A stretch of 64,000 bases of DNA, taken from the NCBI RefSeq assembly GCF_014397005.1, contig NZ_JACGWS010000001.1, forward strand, positions 372,001 through 436,000, written 5' to 3'. The notes below the pieces were generated by a model that did not search any database, was not told the origin of the DNA, and saw only the letters and a list, made by a program, of their open reading frames with translations. The stretch comes from Kordia aestuariivivens. Lineage in GTDB: Bacteria > Bacteroidota > Bacteroidia > Flavobacteriales > Flavobacteriaceae. The position numbers were made by a program, and so were the translations under genes. Shown one piece after another: positions 52,907 to 62,296 of the stretch; within the stretch, counting starts at the first letter, position 1, and each line of letters starts with the position of its first letter.

Positions 52907-54694
52907 ATGACTTTTAATAAACAGCTACTATTTTCTATAGGATTTCTAATGCTAACTTTCTCTTGTTTTGCACAAAATGCACAGCGAACTGATAGTTTGT
53001 TGACAGTCCTTGAAACTCAAAAGTTATCCAAAAAGGAGAAAGTTACTTTATTGATAAGCATTGCATCTAACCATCCGCAACAAGATGAAGCTTCTTATTA
53101 TGCTAGGCAATCATTACAAATAGCAACCGAAATTAATGATCCTGTTTTGCAAGCGCAAGCATGGGAAGAAATTGGCGCTATTGAACAGCGATTAGGAAAT
53201 AAAAATAATGCCTTAGATGGAATATTTAAGGCATTACATATTTATGATTCGTTAAACCTGAAAGATAAACAAGCAGCATCGTATGCGCAAATTGCGGCTT
53301 ATCATTTTGGAGAGAAAGAATATGATCCGGCAATTACATACTTTCAAAAAGCAGAAAAAATTTATTCTGAAATTGGTGATGATTTGTATAAAGCTTTAGC
53401 GCTGATAAATTTAGGAGACACGTATCGTTTAAACGGACAATTAGAGAAGTCAATAACAACTTTAGAGAACGCTTTGCGATTAAACAAATCCTTAAAAGAT
53501 GAAGAAATTGAAGGTTATACGTTGGGGAATTTGGGAATGGTCTATGCTGCACAGGAAAAGCTTAATGAAGCAAAAGAAAACTTAGAAGACGCCATTACAA
53601 TTCTTACAAAGCTAAAAGATGCATATTCTACGTCAATTTATATCTCAGAATTGGGAAATGTATATCGAAAAGAAGGCAATATACAATTAGCCGAAGAACA
53701 ATTTCTTGTTGCATATACAATGGCAAAAGAAGCCAGACTTAAAGAGCAAATTCGAGATTTTAGCGCATCATTGACTAATTTATATGAAAATTCAAATAGA
53801 TATGAGGAAGCATTAAAGTATCAAAAAATATATCAAAAATATCAAGATAGTTTAGTCAATAAAGAAAATATTCAAAAAAGTGAACAACTCAAAGCTGGTT
53901 ATCAAATTACAAAACGCGAGTCAGAAATAAACATCTTAAATATTACAAACGCAAATCAAAAAAGATGGGGAATTGCCTTAATCTCTGGATTTGTATTGTT
54001 ATTATTTTTTGCGTATTTGTTATATCGAGGAAATCGAAAAATTAAAAAATCGAATCAAGTTTTATCCGATCAAAAAGAACTGATTAGCAAACGCGAACAA
54101 GAAAAAGCATTGTTGTTGCAAGAGTTAAATCATAGAGTGAAAAACAATTTGCAAATGGTTTCAAGCTTGCTCAATTTACAAAGTAGAGAACTTACAGGTC
54201 ATCCGGCACAAGAAGCGATTATATCTGGAAAGTATAGAGTAGAAGCGTTGTCGTTAGTGCATAGAAAGTTATACCAAGAAGGCGTGGATACTAAAATTGC
54301 GCTTAAAGATTATATTCAAGAATTGGTGTTAGGATTGTTTGAAGGATATAACGTAAAATTTGAACCAAGTTTTTCCATTGCAGATATTAGTATCGGCATT
54401 GATGTTGCAATTCCATTGGCACTAATTATCAATGAAATGGTCATTAATTCATTAAAATACGCATACAAAGATATTGAAGATCCGTTGTTGAAAATTGTCA
54501 TCATGCAAGAAGCTGTTGAAGACTTACACATTCAAGTCATTGATAATGGTGTTGGATTTACAAAAATTGATAACGAAAAAAATAATTCTTTCGGAATTAA
54601 GTTGATTACATCTCTAATTGAACAATTGGAAGGAACTATGGAACGTATCAACACAAAAGGAACACATTGGGAAATGAAAATAAAATTAAACTAA
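52907..54694 (+). CDS. TPR sensor histidine kinase, HisKA_2 type
   Basis: 595 residues. Signal peptide (MTFNKQLLFSIGFLMLTFSCFAQ), then six to seven TPR repeats (about 75-330) that would sit in the periplasm, one membrane helix (about 350-370, WGIALISGFVLLLFFAYLLY) and a coiled linker. The HisKA_2 phosphoacceptor is LLQELNHRVKNNLQMVSSLLNLQS (His about 408). The ATPase part has NEMVINSLKYAY (N box), VIDNGVGF (G1) and SFGIKLI (G2). It probably passes phosphate to the LytTR response regulator that starts within its stop codon. The signal is unknown; TPRs suggest a peptide or protein. Confidence 0.92.
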   Translation: MTFNKQLLFSIGFLMLTFSCFAQNAQRTDSLLTVLETQKLSKKEKVTLLISIASNHPQQDEASYYARQSLQIATEINDPVLQAQAWEEIGAIEQRLGNKNNALDGIFKALHIYDSLNLKDKQAASYAQIAAYHFGEKEYDPAITYFQKAEKIYSEIGDDLYKALALINLGDTYRLNGQLEKSITTLENALRLNKSLKDEEIEGYTLGNLGMVYAAQEKLNEAKENLEDAITILTKLKDAYSTSIYISELGNVYRKEGNIQLAEEQFLVAYTMAKEARLKEQIRDFSASLTNLYENSNRYEEALKYQKIYQKYQDSLVNKENIQKSEQLKAGYQITKRESEINILNITNANQKRWGIALISGFVLLLFFAYLLYRGNRKIKKSNQVLSDQKELISKREQEKALLLQELNHRVKNNLQMVSSLLNLQSRELTGHPAQEAIISGKYRVEALSLVHRKLYQEGVDTKIALKDYIQELVLGLFEGYNVKFEPSFSIADISIGIDVAIPLALIINEMVINSLKYAYKDIEDPLLKIVIMQEAVEDLHIQVIDNGVGFTKIDNEKNNSFGIKLITSLIEQLEGTMERINTKGTHWEMKIKLN

Positions 54695-55455
54695 TGAGCG
54701 CAACAGTAAAAGTTTTAGTAGTAGAAGATGAGATTATTTTGGCACACGATATTCGCGATCGTTTGACCGATATGAACTATGAAGTTGTCGGAATTGCGCC
54801 TTCGGTTGCAAAAGCTGTGGCCATTTTGGAAGCACAAAAAGATATTGATATCATTATGATTGATATTATTTTAAAAGGCGATCAAGATGGCATTGAATTG
54901 GCGAAAATTGTCAATGAAAAATATCACCTTCCATTTATATTCCTAACATCACACGCAGATTCTTCACTAGTAGAACGCGCCAAAAAAGTACATCCGTATG
55001 CGTATATTTTGAAGCCTTTTAATGATCGACAAGTAAAAATTGCAATTGAATTGGCATTGATGAATTTCTCCAACAAAACACCTGGAAAAGATGTATTTGA
55101 AAGTAAAGAATCCAATGTGGAAACATCGCAAGTATTGCAAATAAAAGACAGTTTGTTTTTAAAAAAAAATCATCACTTTGAGCGTGTTCCGTTGGCTGAA
55201 ATATTATTCATAGAAGCAGATAATAATTATTGTACCATTTATACAAAATCGGAACGCTTTGTATATGCTGTTGTCATGAAAAAGGTTGAACAACAATTGC
55301 CTGTTGCAAACTTCATCCGAACGCATCGAAGTTACATTGTCAATATCAGTCAAGTTACAGGATTTGAAGGCAATATGTTATTTGTGGGGACGCACAAAAT
55401 TCCAGTAAGTAAATCGCAAAAAGAACATATATTCAAACTTTTTAGAACGATTTAA
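54694..55455 (+). CDS. LytTR-type response regulator
   Basis: 253 residues from the ATG at 54694, which overlaps the kinase stop by one base (TAATG), preferred over a frame start 27 bases upstream. Receiver domain: VLVVEDEIILAHDI, phospho-acceptor Asp in IIMIDIILKGDQDG, Thr/Ser in FLTSHAD and Lys in YILKPF. The LytTR DNA-binding domain covers about 150-253 (LAEILFIEADNNYCTIYTKS, FIRTHRSYIVNI, KIPVSKSQKEHIF). Translational coupling with the TPR kinase supports a cognate pair. Confidence 0.93.
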   Translation: MSATVKVLVVEDEIILAHDIRDRLTDMNYEVVGIAPSVAKAVAILEAQKDIDIIMIDIILKGDQDGIELAKIVNEKYHLPFIFLTSHADSSLVERAKKVHPYAYILKPFNDRQVKIAIELALMNFSNKTPGKDVFESKESNVETSQVLQIKDSLFLKKNHHFERVPLAEILFIEADNNYCTIYTKSERFVYAVVMKKVEQQLPVANFIRTHRSYIVNISQVTGFEGNMLFVGTHKIPVSKSQKEHIFKLFRTI

Positions 55456-55717
55456 AAATTATACTAACAAAAAAATGGTAGTGAGAAGTATTGAGCTACT
55501 ATTTTATGATTTGGTTTTATCCAATTAATACTCATTGTCTTCTTTGTTTCATAATAAAATTGATCTAATCACTATCAAATTTTATGAACTCAACATTCCT
55601 ATTACGTTTTCGTATTTGATATCTGTAAATATTTCAACTGATTTTTCCTAATTATTGAAAAGTAGTGCTATTACTGAAAGCATGATATAAATCATAATTA
55701 TTTTCCCTGACCCACAA

Positions 55718-55725
55718 TAACTTTG
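55718..55725 (+). promoter_or_regulatory. Candidate -7 box for the SLC13 permease-pckA operon
   Basis: TAACTTTG fits the TAnnTTTG consensus, 22 bases before the permease start. The rest of the 292-base spacer 55456-55747 shows no gene. Confidence 0.45.
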
Positions 55726-55747
55726 ATTTTATAAATAACTCACTACT

Positions 55748-57586
55748 ATGTCTTTAATGCTTATCATTTTAGCAGTTACCATTGGTCTTTTTATTTGGGG
55801 AAAATTCACTCCAGATATCGTAGCATTAATTTCGATGCTGAGTTTGTTTCTATTTGGCATTTTAGACCTAAAGGAGACTTTAAGTGGTTTTAGCAATCCA
55901 ACGGTAATTATGATTGCTGGTCTTTTTGTTATAGGTGAAGGGATTGCACAAACTGGATGGACAGCGATAGCAGGTAAAAAATTCGTAGAATGGGCTGGAA
56001 AAAGTATTGCTAAATTGCTTGTTATTATCACTTTTGGATCAGGCGTTTTATCTGGATTTGTCAGTAATACAGGTACAGTTGCCACTTTAATGCCACTCAC
56101 CATTTCATCGGCTTGGAGTATGGGAACGTTACCATCTAGAATGCTCATGCCAGTAGCTTTTGGCTCAAACACAGGAGGCTTACTAACTTTAACTGGTACA
56201 CCACCTAATATTATAGCTAATAACGCGTTGACTGATGCTGGATTTGTAGGATTTTCTTTTTTTGAATTTGGATTGATTGGTGTACCCTTATTACTGATAA
56301 CACTTTTATATTTTCGGTTTGTAGGATACAGGCTTTTACCAAAAAATAAAACCAATAACAAACCTGTGGATATTGAATCTACTTTGCATAAATGGATTGC
56401 TGCTTACAAAATAAACGATGATTATTACAGATTGCGTATCCGATCTTTGTCACCACTCATTAACACGACAATTGATTCTTGGCAATTTGAAAAAGAATAT
56501 CAGGTATCGATAATTCGATTAAAAAGAAGACATCCTAATGTATTAAAAAGGGTTCCTGCTTTTGAAGAATTCCCGAGTCATAAAACAGAACTACGCTATC
56601 ACGATATCATAACGGTCAAAGGTGATACCGAAGCAATTAATAAATTGATGATAAAGTTCAGATTAGGACTGCTACCATTAGAGCCTATTACAGATGAGCT
56701 AAAACATAATTTAATTAATCAAGAGGTCGGAATGACCGAAGTTATTGTAAATCCAAAATCTATTCTTGTAGGTAGAAAATACAGGCTAGGAGATTATTTT
56801 CAGCGATTTGGCATTCAGTTATTGGCAGCTTCTAGAAACAATAAGCCATTACAAGACAAGGAAATAATTGTAAAAGCAGGTGATGCTTTTTTAATTCGAG
56901 GTACTTGGGAACACATAGGAGACCTTAAAAAACAACATGAAAATTTAGTAATTGTTGGTAGTCCTGAAGGTATGGCTAAGAATGTAGAGAATCTTAGTTC
57001 AAAATCGTATATCGCACTTGGAGCACTCGTACTAATGATTATTTTAATGGTTTTTAAAATTGTACCTGGCGCCATCGCCACGCTTATTTCGGCAGGCGTA
57101 ATATTATTATCAGGTTGTGTGCCTGTTTCAAAAGCATACAAAAGCATTAGTTGGACAAGCGTTATTATGATTGCAGCTATGATTCCAATGGGTATTGCCT
57201 TACAAAAAACTGGTACAGCACAAATGATATCCAATGCATTGGTAGAATATTTAGGATACATCCATCCTGTTGCATTATTAGGAGGTGTGTTTTTGCTCAC
57301 CACGTTATTTAGTCAAGTAATAAACAACTCGGCTACAGCAGTATTAATGGCACCAATTGCCATTCTCGCAGCAAGTTCGCTAAATCTGTCACCTGCACCA
57401 TTTATGATTGTAGTTGCAGTAAGTGCATCAACCGCATTTCTTACACCAATCGGAACGACAACAAATGCTATGGTAATGACAGCTGGAGGCTATAAGTTTA
57501 TGGACTATCTAAAAGTTGGAGCACCATTATCACTTATGTTTTTAATTATATCACTAATACTTGTGCCACTAATATGGCCATTTTAA
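55748..57586 (+). CDS. SLC13-family permease with TrkA-C (RCK-C) domains
   Basis: 612 residues. Membrane half 1 (about 1-195) with SNTGTVATLMPLTISS and TGTPPNIIANNAL, the DASS/SLC13 motif. Two cytoplasmic RCK_C domains (about 208-300 and 315-395) come next. Membrane half 2 (about 415-612) has TLFSQVINNSATAVLMAPIAI and TPIGTTTNAMVM. Such permeases carry sulfate, dicarboxylates or similar anions with sodium or protons. PEP carboxykinase lies 31 bases after it, so a C4-dicarboxylate (succinate, malate, fumarate) is a reasonable guess. A sulfate or phosphate transporter is the alternative. Inner membrane. Confidence 0.88.
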   Translation: MSLMLIILAVTIGLFIWGKFTPDIVALISMLSLFLFGILDLKETLSGFSNPTVIMIAGLFVIGEGIAQTGWTAIAGKKFVEWAGKSIAKLLVIITFGSGVLSGFVSNTGTVATLMPLTISSAWSMGTLPSRMLMPVAFGSNTGGLLTLTGTPPNIIANNALTDAGFVGFSFFEFGLIGVPLLLITLLYFRFVGYRLLPKNKTNNKPVDIESTLHKWIAAYKINDDYYRLRIRSLSPLINTTIDSWQFEKEYQVSIIRLKRRHPNVLKRVPAFEEFPSHKTELRYHDIITVKGDTEAINKLMIKFRLGLLPLEPITDELKHNLINQEVGMTEVIVNPKSILVGRKYRLGDYFQRFGIQLLAASRNNKPLQDKEIIVKAGDAFLIRGTWEHIGDLKKQHENLVIVGSPEGMAKNVENLSSKSYIALGALVLMIILMVFKIVPGAIATLISAGVILLSGCVPVSKAYKSISWTSVIMIAAMIPMGIALQKTGTAQMISNALVEYLGYIHPVALLGGVFLLTTLFSQVINNSATAVLMAPIAILAASSLNLSPAPFMIVVAVSASTAFLTPIGTTTNAMVMTAGGYKFMDYLKVGAPLSLMFLIISLILVPLIWPF

Positions 57587-57617
57587 CACATTATAGTAAT
57601 CTTTTAAATTGAATAAA

Positions 57618-59222
57618 ATGAAAGACTTAAAACGCTACGGAATCAAAGATGCAACTGTGCATTGGAATTTATCTCCAGAAGAACTTCAAAAAATCACTGT
57701 TGAGAAAAACATGGGAAAAGAAACGTCTAACGGAACACTTGCCATTAACACAGGAAAGTACACTGGAAGATCACCAAAAGACCGTTTTATCGTTAAGGAC
57801 GATTATACGACAGAAAAAGTATGGTGGGGGAAAACGAACAAACCAGTTTCTTTAGAGAATTTTGATAAATTAGAAAAAGAAGTTGTAGCCTATTTATCTG
57901 GTAAAGAAATTTATGCTAGAGATGGCTATGTGTGCGCAGCACCAGAGTACAGAACAAATATCAGGACTATAACAGAGTATCCATGGTCTAATATGTTTGT
58001 CTTTAATATGTTTTTAAGACCAACTTTAGAAGAATTAGAAAACTTTGATGAAGATTGGTTAGTATTATGTGCACCAGGTTATGTTTGTCCAGATCCTGCT
58101 GCTTATGGTATACGTCAAGGAAATTTTTCCATCATCAACTTTACTAAAAAAATAGCTTTAGTTGGTGGATCAGCATATACAGGTGAAATGAAAAAAGGTA
58201 TTTTTTCTGCACTAAATATGATCTTACCTGTGGAGAAAAAAGTACTACCTATGCATTGCTCAGCTAATGTTGGAAAAGATGGTGATACTGCTATTTTCTT
58301 CGGATTGTCAGGAACAGGAAAAACAACATTGTCTGCAGATCCAGAAAGAAAACTAATTGGAGATGATGAGCATGGCTGGACAGCAGACAATACTATTTTT
58401 AATTTTGAAGGTGGTTGTTATGCTAAAGTAATCGACTTAACAGAAGAGAAAGAACCCGATATTTTTAGAGCGATTCGACCAGGTGCTTTACTAGAAAATG
58501 TAGTATTCAATGAAAATGGAGATGTAGATTATATGGATAGCAGTATTACACAAAACACACGTGTAAGTTACCCAATTTATCATATCGATAATATTCAAGA
58601 ACCATCCTTTGCAAAGAATCCAAAGAATATTTTCTTCTTGACCTGTGATGCTTTTGGTGTATTACCACCAGTATCTAAATTAACACCAGGACAAGCAGCA
58701 TATCACTTTATTTCTGGTTATACTGCAAAAGTTGCTGGAACAGAAGCTGGTATTACAGAACCTGTACCATCATTTTCTGCATGTTTTGGCGAACCTTTTA
58801 TGCCAATGCATCCAACAGTATATGGTGAAATGTTAAGTAAAAAAATGCAAGATGCAGGCGTCAATGTCTGGTTAATAAATACAGGATGGAGCGCTGGACC
58901 TTATGGCGTTGGATCACGTATTAAATTAAAATACACACGTGCAATGATTACAGCTATTTTAAATGGCGATTTAGATAATGTAGAATTTGATCAGGACTTT
59001 ATTTTTGGATTACACTTGCCGAAAGAATGTCCAGGAGTACCAACAGAGATTTTAAACCCAATAAATACATGGGAAAACAAAAGTGCTTATGTTGGTAAAG
59101 CAATACAATTGGCACACTCTTTTCACTTAAACTTTGAAAAATTTGCACACCAAGCTTCGCAAAGTATTATGGAAGGCGGACCTCTTGTTGATGAGCACCA
59201 TCATTTAGAAGAGCATTTTTAG
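57618..59222 (+). CDS. pckA: Phosphoenolpyruvate carboxykinase (ATP)
   Basis: 534 residues from the ATG at 57618 (MKDLKRYGIKDATVHWNL); a TTG three codons upstream is possible. It turns oxaloacetate and ATP into PEP and CO2 at the start of gluconeogenesis. Motifs: GRSPKDRFIV, MHCSANVG, the kinase loop FFGLSGTGKTTLSADPERKLIGDDEHGW (P-loop and metal-binding D-D-E-H-G), NTRVSYPIYHI and FISGYTAKVAGTEAG. It is followed by a strong terminator and preceded by the SLC13 permease, so uptake of a C4 acid and conversion to PEP may be co-regulated. Confidence 0.96.
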   Translation: MKDLKRYGIKDATVHWNLSPEELQKITVEKNMGKETSNGTLAINTGKYTGRSPKDRFIVKDDYTTEKVWWGKTNKPVSLENFDKLEKEVVAYLSGKEIYARDGYVCAAPEYRTNIRTITEYPWSNMFVFNMFLRPTLEELENFDEDWLVLCAPGYVCPDPAAYGIRQGNFSIINFTKKIALVGGSAYTGEMKKGIFSALNMILPVEKKVLPMHCSANVGKDGDTAIFFGLSGTGKTTLSADPERKLIGDDEHGWTADNTIFNFEGGCYAKVIDLTEEKEPDIFRAIRPGALLENVVFNENGDVDYMDSSITQNTRVSYPIYHIDNIQEPSFAKNPKNIFFLTCDAFGVLPPVSKLTPGQAAYHFISGYTAKVAGTEAGITEPVPSFSACFGEPFMPMHPTVYGEMLSKKMQDAGVNVWLINTGWSAGPYGVGSRIKLKYTRAMITAILNGDLDNVEFDQDFIFGLHLPKECPGVPTEILNPINTWENKSAYVGKAIQLAHSFHLNFEKFAHQASQSIMEGGPLVDEHHHLEEHF

Positions 59223-59240
59223 TAGATTATTAATGTGAAA

Positions 59241-59270
59241 AAGGAGCTTCAAACGAAGCTCCTTTTTTTT
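59241..59270 (+). terminator. Strong intrinsic terminator after pckA
   Basis: A perfect 10-bp stem AAGGAGCTTC/GAAGCTCCTT with an AAAC loop followed by a run of T, 18 bases past the stop. Confidence 0.92.
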
Positions 59271-59291
59271 GTTTTATAGGTGCGAAGCGTC

Positions 59292-59912
59292 TTATTTTTT
59301 ATAAGACATTGTTTTATCAATCATTTCAATTGTTTCTTTTCCTTCTTGCGTTGCATTTCCATAATCGTCGTTAGAATCTTGAAAAGCAATAATTCGTGTT
59401 TGACCACCTTTCATTTTAACCTCCAACAAATCTAACGTTAGCTTTTCGCCCATTAAATTCACGTTGATTCTTTTCCCTAAAAGTTTTCTTCCTCCAAGTG
59501 TTAAGCTTGTCTTTTCAATAGTACAATTGCCTTTTCCAAAACGTCCTGCAATTTCGTCAACAAAACTGTCTAAGGTATTTTCTTCAGCAACTTCAAAGTA
59601 CATAATCACAAAATTATTTCCGTCAAATGTCCAGTTTTTATAACCAAATGATTCCTCATATTCAAACCCGAAACTTGTCGGATAATCAAAAGAAATCGTT
59701 CCATTATTAAACCTTTTAGATTTTGCTAAAGCTACAGAAACCGTAGCACCATCTTGCTTTACTTCATCGCCTTCGGAAACTTTATGCTCTTTTCCATTAA
59801 TCGTTATCACAATTCCTGCTTTTGGCTCTTTTGTAGGATCTGATTTTTGTGCTTGTGCGAAATAAATATTTCCAATAAGAAAGAAGGAAAGTAGTGTAAA
59901 AGTGAATCTCAT
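59292..59912 (-). CDS. Secreted protein of unknown function
   Basis: 206 residues. Signal peptide MRFTFTLLSFFLIGNIYFAQAQ without lipobox. The mature part is a beta-rich domain (GIVITINGKEHKVSEGDEV, FDYPTSFGFEYEESFGYKNWTFDGNNFVIMYFEVAEEN, GQTRIIAFQDSND). No catalytic motif seen and family not recognised. Periplasmic or secreted. Monocistronic by spacing. Confidence 0.65.
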   Translation of the reverse strand: MRFTFTLLSFFLIGNIYFAQAQKSDPTKEPKAGIVITINGKEHKVSEGDEVKQDGATVSVALAKSKRFNNGTISFDYPTSFGFEYEESFGYKNWTFDGNNFVIMYFEVAEENTLDSFVDEIAGRFGKGNCTIEKTSLTLGGRKLLGKRINVNLMGEKLTLDLLEVKMKGGQTRIIAFQDSNDDYGNATQEGKETIEMIDKTMSYKK

Positions 59913-60010
59913 ACCTTTAATATTAATTAAGTTTAAGTGTAAACCTACTATTTTTTAGGGGAAATTTAAAAATATAGGAGATGAATTTGTAATTTTTTTG
60001 TGGTGCGAAA

Positions 60011-61258
60011 CTATTCTTTTTTTTGAATCAAAACAGCTCGTTTCTTTTCTAAATATTCTTTTTCAAGAGAATTTGTAACCGTTGCAAGTGCCAAATCAAG
60101 ATGTGTGATGGCTTTTTCAATATTTTTTATGGCGAAATAATAGTCGGAAAGTGTTCCGTAATACAAATAACTTCGTTGTGCTAAATCAGTTGCTTCTACT
60201 TGATCTAAATAGGTTTTTGCTTTCGCGAAATCTAAATTTTGCAAACAGACAACTGCCATTGTCAATACGTGAATCGGAATCGGTTGAATGACATACAAAC
60301 ACTCATACCAATACAAAATTTTTGCCCAATCGGTTTCGTCAAAATGTGATGCGCGTAAATGTTCGGCAGCAATCGCAGCTTCGTAATGATAACAAGAATA
60401 TTCGGTGTCAATAACAGCTTTTGTCATCATGGTATTTCCGAGTTGAATCAACGGAGAATGCCACAAATTCCGATCTTGATGTTTCAAATCGAGAATTTCA
60501 TTGGCGGAATTAATTTTGGCTTCCAATCGTGCCGAATGAAAACACATTAAGGCAAATAACGCATACGCAGCGGAAATGCGTGTATGTTCATTTTTAAGTA
60601 ACATTTTGCACAAACGCATGGCTTCACCACACAATTCTTTACGAATTAAATTTTCTTTACTATTGGAATGAAAACCTTCGTTAAAAATCAAATACAATAC
60701 TTCCATCACGCTTTCCAAACGTTCGGGCAATGCTTTTCCTTGCGGAATGTGAAAACTAATAGAGGATTCTTTGATGGTTTTCCGTGCACGGGAAAGACGC
60801 TTTTTTACCGTTTCTTCTTTAGTCAACAATGCAGAAGAAATTTCTTTGATACTAAACCCAGAAACTGTTTTCAAGGCAAACGAAATTCGATCTCTTGGAT
60901 CTAAATTTGGATGACACGCTGTGAAAATCATGCGTAATTGTGCATCTTCAATTTCGGTATCTAAAAAAAGTTCGTTAACGGCAATAAAATCGCGACTTTG
61001 TTGCAAATTTGGAAGTAGATTTTTTTCCGCTTTGAGTTTTCTGAAAATATCCAACACTCTATTCTTAGCCGCTTTTGTAAGCCAAGCTTCCGGGTTTTCA
61101 GGTTGTTGGTGTCGCCACGAAATACTTGCTTTGATAAACGTATCTTGTACCGCATCTTCAATAATTTCAAGATGCGACAATCCAAAAATTCGAGTTAACA
61201 CAGAGACCATTTTCCCGCTATGATAACGGAATAAATGGTCTATGAGTTTTGATTCCAT
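60011..61258 (-). CDS. ECF sigma factor, ECF42/SigJ-like with C-terminal TPR-like domain
   Basis: 415 residues. Region sigma-2 (LIDHLFRYHSGKMVSVLTRIFGLSHLEIIEDAVQDTFIKA) and sigma-4 (FSIKEISSALLTKEETVKKRLSRARKTIKE) fill about residues 1-175. The long helical C-terminal part (about 180-415) is the DUF6596/TPR-like extension of ECF42-type sigma factors, which in other bacteria stands in for an anti-sigma factor in regulation. ECF42 genes are almost always next to a DGPF/YciI gene; here it starts 3 bases upstream. The trigger is unknown. Confidence 0.9.
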   Translation of the reverse strand: MESKLIDHLFRYHSGKMVSVLTRIFGLSHLEIIEDAVQDTFIKASISWRHQQPENPEAWLTKAAKNRVLDIFRKLKAEKNLLPNLQQSRDFIAVNELFLDTEIEDAQLRMIFTACHPNLDPRDRISFALKTVSGFSIKEISSALLTKEETVKKRLSRARKTIKESSISFHIPQGKALPERLESVMEVLYLIFNEGFHSNSKENLIRKELCGEAMRLCKMLLKNEHTRISAAYALFALMCFHSARLEAKINSANEILDLKHQDRNLWHSPLIQLGNTMMTKAVIDTEYSCYHYEAAIAAEHLRASHFDETDWAKILYWYECLYVIQPIPIHVLTMAVVCLQNLDFAKAKTYLDQVEATDLAQRSYLYYGTLSDYYFAIKNIEKAITHLDLALATVTNSLEKEYLEKKRAVLIQKKE

Positions 61259-61261
61259 TTT

Positions 61262-61612
61262 CTAGTGATCTTCAAAAACGGTTACTTCTCTAATTTCAAC
61301 AGTTCCGCCCAAATCGTAATCTGGAAAATCTTGTGCAATTTCTTGTACCGCATCAAAATCTTCGGCAACCACGGTATAATAACCGCCAATAATTTCTTTT
61401 ACTTCTGCAGAAGAAAGATCTGTTACCGTACGATTTTTTCCAACAATTCTACGAATTTGAGGATTCAATGCGTTTCCTCCGCGAAGGATTCCTGCTTCTT
61501 CCATTTTGTTTCCCCATGCGAACCATTTTCCCATGCGGTTTTGTAATTCTTCTGGCGAAAGCCCTAAATCGGCATAATCGGCTCCGACGAAAATCATCAT
61601 AAATTCTTTCAT
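61262..61612 (-). CDS. YciI/DGPF-domain protein
   Basis: 116 residues with the alpha/beta-barrel fold of YCII-related (DGPF) proteins: MMIFVGADYADLGLSPEELQNRMGKWFAWGNKM and IGGYYTVVAEDFDAVQEIAQDFPDYDLGGTVEIREV. It ends 3 bases before the sigma factor, the usual ECF42 partner arrangement. A catalytic or ligand-binding role is unproven; members may be part of the sigma factor's regulon. Confidence 0.88.
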   Translation of the reverse strand: MKEFMMIFVGADYADLGLSPEELQNRMGKWFAWGNKMEEAGILRGGNALNPQIRRIVGKNRTVTDLSSAEVKEIIGGYYTVVAEDFDAVQEIAQDFPDYDLGGTVEIREVTVFEDH

Positions 61613-61680
61613 AAGTATCTATTTTTTATGTTATACTTCTAAGACGTTTTAGAAATTATAAAAGAGGACATATTTTTTAA

Positions 61681-62238
61681 TTATTTTCGATTTGCATACA
61701 ATTCTAGTGCTTTTCTAAATAATTTCCCAGCTTCTTGTGTCATTTCCATAGTGTAATAACCAAGATCATTTTCTTCACAATACACTTCAAATTCATTTAA
61801 TAACTTTTGATCATGAATGTTTTTTTCATTGTAACCAACTAAGGTATCAAAAGATTGTTTTTGAATTTTATCATTCTTGATGTAATAGGTAACCTTAAAT
61901 GTTCTTGGCGTTCTTTTCAAGGCAATATCCATATAATTTGTATTACTTTCAATAGTTGTAATTAACGAATCGTTTGCCAAAATAACCTCATCAATAGTCG
62001 TTTTTGAACTTAATTCTTTTGCCCAAAGAATATGATTGTGTAATGTTTCTTTATTTTCAATTTCAAGAAATTCATCTTGAAAAAGTTCTTGATAATCTTT
62101 GTCAATCATTGTGTTTAGTAACTCAATATCATAGTTGTTTCGCGTGTCAATAAACGCATCAACAAGTGTTTCAGTATTTTTTTTACAAGAAGAAAAACTA
62201 AGCAATATGAATGTGATGATTGTAAACTGTAAACGCAT
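61681..62238 (-). CDS. Lipoprotein of unknown function
   Basis: 185 residues. Lipobox LSFSSC (Cys about residue 18). Mature part is helical-acidic (TETLVDAFIDTRNNYDIELLNTMIDKDYQELFQDEF) and then beta-rich (LITTIESNTNYMDIALKRTPRTFKVTYYIKND), an outline that recalls SnoaL/NTF2-like domains but is not assignable. Periplasmic or outer membrane. Confidence 0.65.
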   Translation of the reverse strand: MRLQFTIITFILLSFSSCKKNTETLVDAFIDTRNNYDIELLNTMIDKDYQELFQDEFLEIENKETLHNHILWAKELSSKTTIDEVILANDSLITTIESNTNYMDIALKRTPRTFKVTYYIKNDKIQKQSFDTLVGYNEKNIHDQKLLNEFEVYCEENDLGYYTMEMTQEAGKLFRKALELYANRK

Positions 62239-62296
62239 GTATGTTATTTTTAACTATTGATTTTTTTGTATTAGTTATAAGTCGATTGAAATTTTA

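Noticed and set aside
55729-56361. A 210-residue frame opposite the SLC13 permease
   Set aside because: It is antisense to a clearly conserved membrane protein and its Lys/Pro/Ile-rich product has no family features.
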